From Propionibacteriaceae bacterium (GTDB lineage Bacteria > Actinomycetota > Actinomycetes > Propionibacteriales > Propionibacteriaceae), in NCBI GenBank assembly GCA_016717345.1, contig JADKFR010000002.1, positions 248,001 through 312,000 of the forward strand: a stretch of 64,000 nt of DNA, given 5' to 3'. Position numbers and translations under genes: made by a program. The notes beneath the pieces are model-generated. The model searched no databases. It was not told where the DNA came from and worked only from the letters and a program-made list of their open reading frames with translations. Of this stretch, positions 1-7,948 are shown piece by piece; the first letter of the stretch is position 1, and every line of letters begins with the position of its first letter.

Positions 1-139
1 ATTCGAAGACGCCGGGAAACTCCAGGTCCAACGCCTCGATCATGGCCTCGGTCGCGGACCGGTGGCCACCTCCGGTGTCGGAGAACAGGAACAGGATCTT
101 CTTACGGTTCTTCCCGGTGGAAGTGACCTGGTGAGTCAT
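1..139 (-). CDS. MGDG-synthase/MurG-like glycosyltransferase, N-terminal fragment cut by the window edge
   Basis: Only the first 46 codons are inside the window; the gene continues off the left edge. The ATG start gives a short polar leader followed by a hydrophobic beta strand and the loop SDTGGGHRSA at about residues 20-29. That loop is typical of the N-terminal domain of monogalactosyldiacylglycerol-synthase-type (GT28) glycosyltransferases, which transfer a sugar from a UDP-sugar to a lipid at the membrane. The family comes from this motif alone. Donor and acceptor cannot be judged because the nucleotide-sugar domain lies outside. Confidence 0.65.
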   Translation of the reverse strand, partial: MTHQVTSTGKNRKKILFLFSDTGGGHRSATEAMIEALDLEFPGVFE

Positions 140-203
140 CGAGATCCTCGGTCGGCGCTGGTCGGTTGAGACAGCATGGCACAGGCGGGGCCGGATCGTC
201 GGC

Positions 204-1229
204 TCAGCCGAGCAGGGCGAGCAGAGCCTCCGGTTTGCGCCGGAAGGTCTCCACGCTCTGGCGGCCCGCGCTGAGCGCCTCCAGGGTGGTGGTCAGGACC
301 GTGTTCACCGGGGTCGGCACCCCGTGCGCGGCGCCCAGGCGGGCGACCGCGCCGTTGAGGAAACGCACTTCAGTCTGGCCGCGTCCCGAATGCAGGTCGA
401 TGTGGAAGGACGGCATCTTGTCGCCGCGTCCGCTGCCCAGCGCCCTGGTCAGCGCTGGTTGGGCGATGAAACGCGGCAACCGCTGGGCGGCGAAGGCCAG
501 GGCGCGCACCGGGGTCCCGGGCAGGTCGACCGGACGGTAGCCCAGGGCGCGCATCACCGCCAGGCATTCACGCAGCACGGCGACCTCGACCTCGTACAGC
601 CGCCGATCAGCGAACAAGGCACCGACCGGAAGGTCGAGGATCGCCGAGGTGGCGTTGCCGGTCAGATTGGTGAGCAGCTTCGACCACTTCATGGGCCCGG
701 GGTGGGGGTAGCCGCGGGCCACCAGGTGGGCATCGTTGAGGGCTGTGACAAGGCGCGGCGCGAGCGGGTGATTCAGCGCGATGCCGATCCCGCGGAGCTT
801 CTCTTCGGTGACTTCACCGACCCCCGGCTTGCCGACAGCGGTGGTGACCGTGCCCGTGATCACGTTGGCCGCGCCCAGTTTGGCGGCGATGGTGGGCTCG
901 TTGTCGACCCCGTTCTGCAGCGACAGGATCGGCGGCACCGGGGCGCCGGTCGCGATCAGCTGGTCGAGGGCGGAGGCGGTGTCGAACGACTTCAGCGCGA
1001 AGACGCCCAGGTCGTAGGGGCCGGCGGCCAGCGCTTCGGCAGCCGAGGTGAACAGCTCGAACTCGCGGACGGTCGTCGTGGCGCCACCGCGGTGGAGCCG
1101 CAGGCCCTGGGTGGTGATCACGGCGGCCGCGGCCGGCTGCTCGATGAAGGTCACCCGATGCCCGGCGGCAGCCAGCGAGCCACCCACGTAGGTACCGATC
1201 GCCCCGGCACCGAGGAACAGGAACTGCAT
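204..1229 (-). CDS. 2-dehydropantoate 2-reductase family protein (ApbA/PanE-like)
   Basis: The 341-residue protein opens with a Rossmann dinucleotide-binding loop, LGAGAIGTYVGG (about residues 6-17). It has the family's SLQNGV segment after the nucleotide domain and a helical C-terminal domain beginning at GPMKWSKLLTNLTGNA, which carries the lysine expected to act as general acid. In the family this enzyme reduces ketopantoate to pantoate with NADPH in pantothenate/CoA synthesis. Many actinobacterial paralogues are of unknown specificity, and no pan genes are adjacent. The ATG start has AAAGGCGG upstream. The gene stands alone, with a perfect 24-bp palindrome about 90 bp upstream. Confidence 0.8.
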   Translation of the reverse strand: MQFLFLGAGAIGTYVGGSLAAAGHRVTFIEQPAAAAVITTQGLRLHRGGATTTVREFELFTSAAEALAAGPYDLGVFALKSFDTASALDQLIATGAPVPPILSLQNGVDNEPTIAAKLGAANVITGTVTTAVGKPGVGEVTEEKLRGIGIALNHPLAPRLVTALNDAHLVARGYPHPGPMKWSKLLTNLTGNATSAILDLPVGALFADRRLYEVEVAVLRECLAVMRALGYRPVDLPGTPVRALAFAAQRLPRFIAQPALTRALGSGRGDKMPSFHIDLHSGRGQTEVRFLNGAVARLGAAHGVPTPVNTVLTTTLEALSAGRQSVETFRRKPEALLALLG

Positions 1230-1317
1230 GGCGATCCGCCTTTCGTTGACCTGCAGCGAAGCCTAACGGGGGTGCTGGACTCACGCGGCCGACAACGGTT
1301 CCAGAACCGACTTTGCT

Positions 1318-1341
1318 GCCGGTCAAGGTCCCTTGACCGGC
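1318..1341. promoter_or_regulatory. Perfect 24-bp palindrome (11-bp arms)
   Basis: The arms GCCGGTCAAGG and CCTTGACCGGC are exact reverse complements separated by 2 nt. The site lies between the ketopantoate-reductase-like gene, which starts about 90 bp downstream on the minus strand, and the decayed IS256 transposase. No T-tract follows on either strand, so a protein-binding operator is as likely as a hairpin. A remnant of a mobile-element end cannot be excluded. Confidence 0.45.
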
Positions 1342-1388
1342 GTAGCGGCTGATCCTTCGATCGGGGTTGGTTGGGAGGATCGGGGAGT

Positions 1389-2133
1389 TCACGTGCTCGG
1401 CGCTGCCCTCGCCTTCAGGCTGCCGCGCCGCTTCCGCTCCACGGCGCCCTGCGGGCGCCTGTGGGGAGGATCCGAGGGTCGAGGACCGGCTGGGAGCTTC
1501 CCGGCCAGCGTGTCGAGCATCTTGTCGTACTGGGCGTGGACGGCCGTGGCATCAGGCTGGTCGTACACCGAGTGCAGCAGGGCCTTCACCGCTCCCCAGT
1601 CGCTCTGGGGGCACACCGCCATCAGCTCGGCCGCGTCATGGGTACGGCATCGTTGCCACCTGGCGCCGCGCAGGTTCGCCGCGATCGCTTCCACCAGGCC
1701 GGCGTGCGCATCGCTGGTGACCAGCATCACCCCTTGCAGGCCGCGGGCGACCAAGTCAGCGAAGAACGTGTTCCACGCCTGTTTCGTCTCACGTGGCGAC
1801 CTTGATCCTCAGTACTTCGCGGTGGCCGTCGGCCGGCCACAAACGTGAACGGGCCCGCCTCGGCCAGTGGCCGGGTCCGGAACGCGGTCACCTGGGCATC
1901 CAGGTCGGCGGCCATCAGGGAGACCTGCGACTTCGACAAGCTGGTGATCCCCAGGGTTTGCACGAGCTTGTCCTCGACACCCCCAACAGATAGCAGGTCG
2001 CGACCACGCTGATCGACGCGGCCTCGGCCCGCTTCCGGCGCTCCAGCAGCCAGTCGGGGAAGTAGGTGCCCAACGGAGCTTCGGGATCGCCACGTCGAGG
2101 GTCCCGACCCCACAGGTTCCCTCGAAGGATCAC
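1389..2133 (-). pseudogene. Decayed IS256-family (mutator-type) transposase
   Basis: Three reading frames together spell an IS256-type transposase. The 5' frame gives LGTYFPDWLLERRKRAEAA. A second frame gives LVQTLGITSLSKSQVSLMA and then AEAGPFTFVA. A third gives ETKQAWNTFFADLVARGLQG, TSDAHAGLVEAIAANL and WGAVKALLHSVYDQPDA. Between FTFVA and ETKQAW the segment holding the first catalytic Asp and its surroundings (about 45 residues, by family knowledge) is missing, so there is a deletion as well as frameshifts. The C-terminal end runs into unrelated sequence. No terminal inverted repeats were recognised. It cannot encode an active transposase. Confidence 0.8.
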
Positions 2134-2234
2134 GCGGTGGCCGCGCCTACGTCCGCAAGGAATGCCGGGAGACGATCACACGAACCGCGTTGCACCCCTA
2201 AGGACGCAAGTCAGGTCGCCCAGCGACGCAGCGT

Positions 2235-2350
2235 TGACCAACTGCTCGGGAATGACCAACTGCTCGGGAATGACCACCAACGCCGATGACCACCAACGCC
2301 GATGACCACCAACGCCGATGACCACCAACGCCGATGACCACCAACGCCGA
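2235..2350. repeat. Tandem array: 2 x 18 bp then 5 x 16 bp
   Basis: Two exact copies of TGACCAACTGCTCGGGAA (2235-2252, 2253-2270) run straight into five exact copies of TGACCACCAACGCCGA (2271-2350). A degenerate sixth copy follows. Both units begin TGACCA. The array lies just past the stop codon of the DUF222-HNH gene and has no spacers, so it is a simple VNTR-like tandem repeat and not a CRISPR. Exact identity between copies points to recent slippage expansion. Confidence 0.9.
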
Positions 2351-2373
2351 TGACCAACGACGGCGCTGGCCAA

Positions 2374-3744
2374 CTACGCAGCGATGACCAGTCGCCTGAA
2401 AGCCAACTCGAATCGTGAGGGCTTCTTCTCAGCGTTCCTCCCGGACTGAACCGGTGCCCGACTTCGATACCGGTGTCCGGTCGGCGTCTCGAGAAGGACG
2501 GTCTGCGCGCCCTCTGGCTCGGGCCTGGCGAGCCAGCCCGGCGCCTGCTTGGCATGATTGCAGGCCTCACACAGGCCCTGGCCGTTGGCGAAACTGGTCG
2601 CTCCGCCGCTCTCGTGCGGCTCGATGTGGTCCACGTGGCGGATCGGCGCGTCACACCAGGGAGTCCGGCAGGTCTGGTCACGCAACGTGATGAGGGTGCT
2701 CAGGTTCGTCGGGAAACACCGGGAGCGGGAGTCCAGCGCCACCAGGTCACCGGTGCGGGGCCGCTGGTACAGGCGGCGCACCCAGCCCGCCACTTCGGGC
2801 GAGGCGCCGACCAGGTTCCGGGCAACACCGGCGGGGATCGGACCGTAACCCGCCAGATGCGCAGGGGCCGAATCGGCGGCGAGCAGGGTCAGATCGGACA
2901 TCACCAGGTGGACACCCACGCCCACGGCCTCGGCGGTCGCCTGGCCCGTGAGCCGTTCGACAAGGGTGTCGGCCATCAACTGGCCGCCTCCCCGCCCGTC
3001 CCCCGCTGAACGGGCAGAATCAGCGGCGACGCGCAGGGCTGCGTAGGCGGCAACCCCTTGAGCCACTGGCAGGAGAGCCGTCAACCAGGTCATGGTGTCC
3101 GGCGCTGGCCGCAGCGAGACGTAGCGGTCGCTGACCGCCTGGGCAGACCGGCGCACCACGCTGTGGGGGTCCAACTGGTAGGCGGCCTGCCGGCACTCGG
3201 CCACCAGCCGGCGACTACCGAGATCCTCGACGCGGGAGGCACCGCCGCAGACCCGGGCGTCCACGGCAGCCCGGTCTTCCACGCTCAAGCAGGCCGTTTC
3301 GCGGACCACCAGCATCGCGCGGTACTCCGACAATCGCCCCGAGCGCAGGGCCGCCCACGTCCAGGGCAACTCACGGACCAGCGCCTTCGCCATGCCGAGC
3401 AGCCGACCGCCGGCGTGGGGTGACTCACGGCGAGCCAGGGCAACCTGCGCCGCCACCCCCCGACCCAGCTGATCGTGGGGAACCCCCTGCGACGCTTGAA
3501 TCGCCCGCTGCGAGTGGTCGAACGCCACCGCAACCTCGGCCTGAACCGCGGCGATGGTGGCCTTCATTTCCTCCAGCGCACGCAGGACGGCGATGCGTTC
3601 GGCATCGACTTCGGGCCGGGCAGCCGAACGCACGCTGCGGCTCAGGCCAGCAAGCATGCGCGCCGACAGAGTGGGTACCGCCTGTCCACTCTGTCCGGAT
3701 TCGCTCACGTGTTCGATTATATACTCCGGAGGGGGTTCTGACAA
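2374..3744 (-). CDS. DUF222 domain HNH endonuclease (13E12-repeat type)
   Basis: The N-terminal two thirds match the helical DUF222 domain common in actinomycetes. The C-terminal HNH nuclease module has the zinc/HNH signature CRTPWCDAP..IRHVDHIEPH..GLCEACNHAKQ (about residues 360-405), with both CxxC pairs and the catalytic HVDH intact. Proteins of this family occur in many near-identical copies and often sit by mobile DNA; their targets are unknown. The longest reading starts at TTG (3744). A GTG at 3708 that begins VSESGQSGQ is an alternative. It is flanked on both sides by transposase wrecks and tandem repeats, so a mobile origin is likely. The gene looks intact over 456 codons. Confidence 0.85.
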   Translation of the reverse strand: MSEPPPEYIIEHVSESGQSGQAVPTLSARMLAGLSRSVRSAARPEVDAERIAVLRALEEMKATIAAVQAEVAVAFDHSQRAIQASQGVPHDQLGRGVAAQVALARRESPHAGGRLLGMAKALVRELPWTWAALRSGRLSEYRAMLVVRETACLSVEDRAAVDARVCGGASRVEDLGSRRLVAECRQAAYQLDPHSVVRRSAQAVSDRYVSLRPAPDTMTWLTALLPVAQGVAAYAALRVAADSARSAGDGRGGGQLMADTLVERLTGQATAEAVGVGVHLVMSDLTLLAADSAPAHLAGYGPIPAGVARNLVGASPEVAGWVRRLYQRPRTGDLVALDSRSRCFPTNLSTLITLRDQTCRTPWCDAPIRHVDHIEPHESGGATSFANGQGLCEACNHAKQAPGWLARPEPEGAQTVLLETPTGHRYRSRAPVQSGRNAEKKPSRFELAFRRLVIAA

Positions 3745-3761
3745 GCAGTTCTGACAAGCAG
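3736..3761. repeat. Direct duplication of 13 bp at the HNH gene start
   Basis: TTCTGACAAGCAG occurs twice in tandem (3736-3748, 3749-3761), spanning the upstream-most TTG start of the HNH gene. It may be a small slippage duplication or a target-site-like duplication left by an element. Confidence 0.6.
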
Positions 3762-3788
3762 TCGAGTTGACTCACCCAAGACCTCCGC

Positions 3789-4540
3789 GTGGAGCTTGTC
3801 GTTGCCTCACATAGGAATCTCCGCCTGCCCGATCTTCGGCTGAAGTTGACGTTGTGCCAGCGCAGGGTCGTCGCGGTGAAGAAGGCATTGGCTTACAAGG
3901 GAGCGGACCGGGCGGGGAAGTCGCTGATCTTGGACGAGTTGGTCGCGTCGACGGGCTGGGATCGTGACTATGCGCGGGCCGCCCTGCGGGAGGCGTTGGT
4001 CGTCAACCGGTCCGGCCTCGCGAGCCGCGGCCGCAGGTCTACGGCGATGATCTACTGCCAGCCCTGACGCGGTGTTGGACGTTGTTGCGGGCGCCGACGG
4101 GGAAGATCCTGGCCACGAGGTGGGGTGAACCGGTCCCTGCCGAACCGGTCCCTGCCGAACCGGTCCCTGCCGAACCGGTCCTCGCCGAACCGGGCCCGCC
4201 GGTGGGTGATCGAGGCGATCGACCACGCCTGGGGGGAGTTCCCTCTCCCGATCGCCGGCATCGACTCCGACAACGGGTCGGAGTTCATCAACCACCACTT
4301 CCTGCACGACTGCGAGACCCGCAAGATCACCTTAAGGCTCGGCCTCCGCAATCAGATCCGGGCCCTCGACGACGCGTTCGCGCACTACCCCTGCCCAGCA
4401 ACGACCAGTTCATCCGGAGGGATTGACGTGAGGCGTCACGGCAGTCGACGAGACTCCCGTGAAGTCCCCACGTAGCGCGCGGTCGACCACCAAGCCAGGC
4501 AGCCTGCTGCGAACTCGATCAGTGTGCGCAAGACCTGCCC
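3789..4540 (+). pseudogene. Decayed ISNCY/IS481-like integrase-type transposase
   Basis: Pieces of one transposase lie in several frames. The first is KKALAYKGADRAGKSLILDE (helix-turn-helix region). A frameshift then leads to VYGDDLLPALTRCW and RAPTGKILATRW. After a tandem-repeat insertion comes a third frame with ARRWVIEAIDHAWGEFPLPI and GIDSDNGSEFINHHFLHDCE, which contains the DNGSEF of a DDE catalytic core. The middle of the protein is deleted. A short piece reading RSTTKPGSLLR lies downstream of the core (about 4478-4520), although in intact relatives I expect it upstream, so the copy appears rearranged. It is non-functional. The family call is from recalled protein motifs. Confidence 0.65.
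4127..4186. repeat. 15-bp tandem repeat inside the transposase wreck
   Basis: Three exact copies of GAACCGGTCCCTGCC (4127-4171) are followed by a fourth with two changes (4172-4186) and a shorter fifth. In the surviving frame this reads NRSLP repeated, immediately before the RARRWVIEAI segment. A single NRSLPNRA-like peptide is plausible ancestral coding sequence, so the array looks like slippage expansion after the gene died. Confidence 0.9.
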
Positions 4541-4562
4541 CACCGGGGCCGCCGCGACTCCC

Positions 4563-6401
4563 TCAGCCCACGATCTCGAAGCGCCGCAGGCTCTTGCGGC
4601 CCGCCCGCGAGCCCTGCAACGCCAGCAGTTCGGCGTAGATGCCGCCCGTGGTCGCCAGCTCCGCCGGCGTCCCGATCTCGTCCACCCGGCCATCGGCGAG
4701 CGTGACGATCCGGTCCACCCCGGCGATGGTGGCCAGGCGGTGGGCGATGATGAGCGTCGTCCGATCGGACATCAACTCATCCAAACCCTCTTGGACGAGC
4801 CGTTCGGCCTTGGAGTCGAGTGAGCTGGTCGCCTCATCGAGCACCAGGATCGGGGCGTCCTTCAGCAGCGCCCGAGCGATCGCGATGCGTTGCTTCTGGC
4901 CGCCGGAGAGTTTCACCCCCCGTTCACCGATCTCGGCGTCGTAGCCGCCGGGCAGGCCGATGATGAAGCCGTGCGCGTGAGCGCGCCGCGCCGCGTCGAT
5001 GATCTCGGCTTCGCCGGCGTCGGGACGGCCGTAGGCCAGGTTCTCCCGGATCGTGCCCGAGAACAGCGACGGGTCCTGGAATACGATCCCCACCAGGGAA
5101 CGCAGCGACTCCACCGGCAGGTCGGCGATGTCGCGTCCGTCCACCAGCAGCGTGCCCGCGCGCAGCGGGTAGAGGCCGAGCAGCAGGCTGGTCAGGGTGG
5201 TCTTGCCACCGCCGCTCTCCCCCACCAGCGCCACCCGCTCGCCCCGGGCGACAGTGAAGGACACCTCCCGCAACACGTCCTCACCGGTCCCGTACCCGAA
5301 GCTGGCCTGCCGGAACTCCAGCAGGGGCTGTCCGGCCTGGGCTCGGACGGCCGCCTGGGCCGGCACGGTCGCCTGCGCCGGCACGGCAGCCTGCCCTGGG
5401 ACGGACCCCCCGGCGTCTGCCGGCGGGGACGGCTCTTCGACCTCGTCCATCACCGCCAGGTAGTCGGTGGAACCGGTGATGGCCCGCTGCGCCGAATCCA
5501 CCAGGTAGCTCATCATCGTGACGGGCGCCCGGGCCATCGTCACCAGCTGGATCAGCAGCACCATCACGCCGATGGTGAAGGCGCCCTGCACCGTGGTGGT
5601 GAAGATGATGACGTAGATCCCGAAGAAGATGACGTTGAGCGCGATCCCGCGCAGCACGTCCATGCGGTGCCAGAACGCCGACTGGACCCGCGTGATCGCC
5701 ACCGTGGTGTCGTACTGCCCCGTGAAGTGATCCAGTTCGCGCTGCTGGGAGCCGAAGCTCTTGACCACCCGGATCTGGCCGACGACCTCGGCGAAACGTC
5801 CCCCGGCGATGTCGAACGCGGTGTTCTTCTGGCCCTCCAGCACCTGCCACCGACGACTGGTCAGCATCGTCAACCAGGTGAACACCGGGTAGATGGCGAC
5901 CAGCAGCAGGGCCAACCAGGGTGAGTAGCTCGCGATGATCACCAGGGCGGCGCCCACGGTGATCAGCAGCGGCAGGAAGTTGTTGGCGAACGAGTTGAGG
6001 AACGTGGTGGTCTCGGTGATCGAGCGCTGCAGCCGCGAAATGATCGTGCCGGTGAGCTGGTTGTCGAAGTAGTCCTGCGGCAACCGGAGCAGCTTCTCGA
6101 AATAGCGCCGCGACAGGATCGAGCGCAGCCGCACCGCCATCAGGTCTCCGGCATAGCCACCCAGGTTGCCGATCACCGTGTGGGCGATGTCGAGGCCGAG
6201 CAGCCCCACCGCCAGCCAGACCACGGTCGTCACGCTGCCGCCGGTGCCGGTGAGCGCGGCCACCACCTCGTCGGTGGCCGCCTTGATGACGAACGGGACG
6301 CCGAGACCGGTGGCCGCGTTCAGCACCGCCCCCGTGACCACCGCCACATAGAGCGGCCACAGCTGCGAAGCGAGCGCCAGGATGCGGCTCAGGGAACGCA
6401 C
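4563..6401 (-). CDS. ABC exporter, fused membrane and ATPase domains
   Basis: This 612-residue half-transporter has an N-terminal six-helix type-1 ABC membrane domain (about residues 10-310), a repetitive linker, and a nucleotide-binding domain with Walker A GESGGGKTT, signature LSGGQKQRIAIARALL, Walker B ILVLDEATSSLD and switch region IIAHRL. It should work as a homodimer in the plasma membrane, exporting a lipid, peptide or drug; the substrate is not visible. The linker at about residues 335-358 repeats a PAQAAV unit, encoded by 18-bp tandem copies (5341-5394). GTG start. It lies 17 nt after the DUF3048 lipoprotein gene and is probably co-transcribed with it. Confidence 0.9.
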   Translation of the reverse strand: MRSLSRILALASQLWPLYVAVVTGAVLNAATGLGVPFVIKAATDEVVAALTGTGGSVTTVVWLAVGLLGLDIAHTVIGNLGGYAGDLMAVRLRSILSRRYFEKLLRLPQDYFDNQLTGTIISRLQRSITETTTFLNSFANNFLPLLITVGAALVIIASYSPWLALLLVAIYPVFTWLTMLTSRRWQVLEGQKNTAFDIAGGRFAEVVGQIRVVKSFGSQQRELDHFTGQYDTTVAITRVQSAFWHRMDVLRGIALNVIFFGIYVIIFTTTVQGAFTIGVMVLLIQLVTMARAPVTMMSYLVDSAQRAITGSTDYLAVMDEVEEPSPPADAGGSVPGQAAVPAQATVPAQAAVRAQAGQPLLEFRQASFGYGTGEDVLREVSFTVARGERVALVGESGGGKTTLTSLLLGLYPLRAGTLLVDGRDIADLPVESLRSLVGIVFQDPSLFSGTIRENLAYGRPDAGEAEIIDAARRAHAHGFIIGLPGGYDAEIGERGVKLSGGQKQRIAIARALLKDAPILVLDEATSSLDSKAERLVQEGLDELMSDRTTLIIAHRLATIAGVDRIVTLADGRVDEIGTPAELATTGGIYAELLALQGSRAGRKSLRRFEIVG

Positions 6402-6417
6402 GTCAGGCTGCCTTCGG

Positions 6418-7530
6418 TCACGCTTTGATCAGCAGCTTGGCGTTGGCCTGGGGCAACTCGATGAAGGACTGCCCCGGCGCCATCTTCAACGGCGAGCCGT
6501 CGGTGAGGGTGAATTGGAACACCTCGCTGGCGGCGCCCTTGCGCCACGTCCCGGTGACGTACTTGCCGCCGTGGAAGTAGTAGAAGCTGCCCTTGGTGTC
6601 GATGATGTCGTGGAAGGGCTCGTGGTGGTCGTAGTGCTGCCGGGCCCGGATCACCAGGACGTTGTCGGTCGAGACCCGGGTGCCGTCGGCGAGCACGTGC
6701 TTGCCCCACGGCATGCTGCGCAGGTAACGGTTGCTCTTGGCGTCGTAGCTGTAGGTCATGTCGTAGGTGTGGCCGGCCTTCCACGGGACGCCGATGGTGC
6801 GCGCGGCCTTCCCGGCGACCTCGGTGCTGACCTCCTCGGGCGAGGCCGCCCACGGGAAGTAGTGCTGCGGCGGCCCGGAGGCGAACTTCTTGGTCTGCTT
6901 GGCCAACATCTTGGGATGGCACAGGACGGCCCGGTCGTAGTACGTCACCCCGCCGAGGACGCGCACGCGGCTGGGGTCGATCGAGTACGACCCCGTCCCC
7001 TTGGTGGCCATGTAGTTCTTGTCCGTCACCAGGTAGTCCTGGAACTTCTTGGTGTAGTTCATCACCCACCCGGCACCTCCGGTGTTGCCGATGATCGCGG
7101 TGATCGGGCTGAGCATGGCCATGTCGACCGGACGGATGGAGCGGACGGGCCCGACATCGGGGGCCATCGTGGTGTGGAAGATCGGCACCAACCGGGTGCC
7201 CGACTGGCCGAGCACCGCCGGGTAGCCTTCCAGCTGCACATAGACGATGTCAGCCTTGTCGATCCCCTTCTGCGGGTGTTCGCCCTTGTTGTCGGGCACT
7301 TTGACGGCGACCGCAATGTGCGCGGCATCCTCGGCGTTCTTGAGGACCTTGCCGGTCAGCGGCCAACGCGGCGTCAGGTCCTGCGTCGGAGTCGGCGTGG
7401 GCGACGGGGTCGAGGGCTCCGGAGGGTTCGTCACCACGGGCTCGGACGGCTGAGCCGTGCATCCGACAACGGCCAGGCCGGCGGTACCCAGCGCGCCGAT
7501 CATCGCAGTCCTGCGGCTCACCGCGTCCAT
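6418..7530 (-). CDS. DUF3048 domain lipoprotein (YerB-like)
   Basis: The 370-residue protein starts with a twin-arginine-like signal (SRRTAM) and a lipobox ending in Cys24, so it should be an exported lipoprotein. A Pro/Thr/Ser-rich spacer (about residues 25-52) follows. The body carries the DUF3048 landmarks DIVYVQLEGY, TRLVPIFHT and VGPVRSIRPVDM. YerB-like proteins are extracellular and of unsettled function. Its stop is 17 nt from the ABC exporter start on the same strand, which suggests a shared envelope role. Confidence 0.85.
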   Translation of the reverse strand: MDAVSRRTAMIGALGTAGLAVVGCTAQPSEPVVTNPPEPSTPSPTPTPTQDLTPRWPLTGKVLKNAEDAAHIAVAVKVPDNKGEHPQKGIDKADIVYVQLEGYPAVLGQSGTRLVPIFHTTMAPDVGPVRSIRPVDMAMLSPITAIIGNTGGAGWVMNYTKKFQDYLVTDKNYMATKGTGSYSIDPSRVRVLGGVTYYDRAVLCHPKMLAKQTKKFASGPPQHYFPWAASPEEVSTEVAGKAARTIGVPWKAGHTYDMTYSYDAKSNRYLRSMPWGKHVLADGTRVSTDNVLVIRARQHYDHHEPFHDIIDTKGSFYYFHGGKYVTGTWRKGAASEVFQFTLTDGSPLKMAPGQSFIELPQANAKLLIKA

Positions 7531-7638
7531 GGGCAGACCTCCTGGGTCAGGTTCGTGCGTCGCGTCGGCGGCGCGCCCCCATCGTAGGACGCCCCCACGA
7601 CAGTCCTGCCACGACCCTCGGGCGTGACACGCAGTTCG

Positions 7639-7941
7639 TCAGACCGTGTAATCCATGCAGGCGCGCGACGTCCGCACCTGGCCGATGAACTGGGCGACGG
7701 CAACGTGGGCGGGGTGCGTGGCGTAGGCGTGCAGCGCCTCGACCGACTCGAACTCGCTGTACAGCGCCAGATCGAAGTCGTGCTCCAGCGGATCCGTCCC
7801 GATCACCGGCTCGAACGCCTTCATGCCCGGCACCAGGTTCTTCAGCGCCAGCAGGTCAGCCTGCACCTTCGCCAGGTTCGCGGCCTTCGACGAGCCGGCG
7901 GCCTCGTCGGCGAAGTTCCACAACACGATGTGCTTGATCAT
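7639..7941 (-). CDS. Dabb-family (stress-responsive alpha/beta barrel) protein
   Basis: This 100-residue protein begins MIKHIVLWNF and contains FDLALYSEFESVEALHAYATHPAH, the classic dimeric alpha-beta barrel pattern of the Dabb family (Pfam PF07876). Members include stress proteins and small cyclases or monooxygenases, so no activity is assigned. I chose the internal ATG because it matches the family N-terminus; a longer reading continues upstream into the fprA-like gene. The gap to that gene is 7 nt, making this the last gene of the mshA-mshB-fprA order. Confidence 0.85.
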   Translation of the reverse strand: MIKHIVLWNFADEAAGSSKAANLAKVQADLLALKNLVPGMKAFEPVIGTDPLEHDFDLALYSEFESVEALHAYATHPAHVAVAQFIGQVRTSRACMDYTV

Positions 7942-7948
7942 GAGCGCC

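Noticed and set aside
2235..2350. Possible CRISPR array
   Set aside because: The units are head-to-tail with no spacers and no cas genes are present; it is a tandem repeat.
4563..7530. A peptide or natural-product biosynthesis cluster around the ABC exporter
   Set aside because: Only a DUF3048 lipoprotein is adjacent; no biosynthetic or precursor gene is visible.
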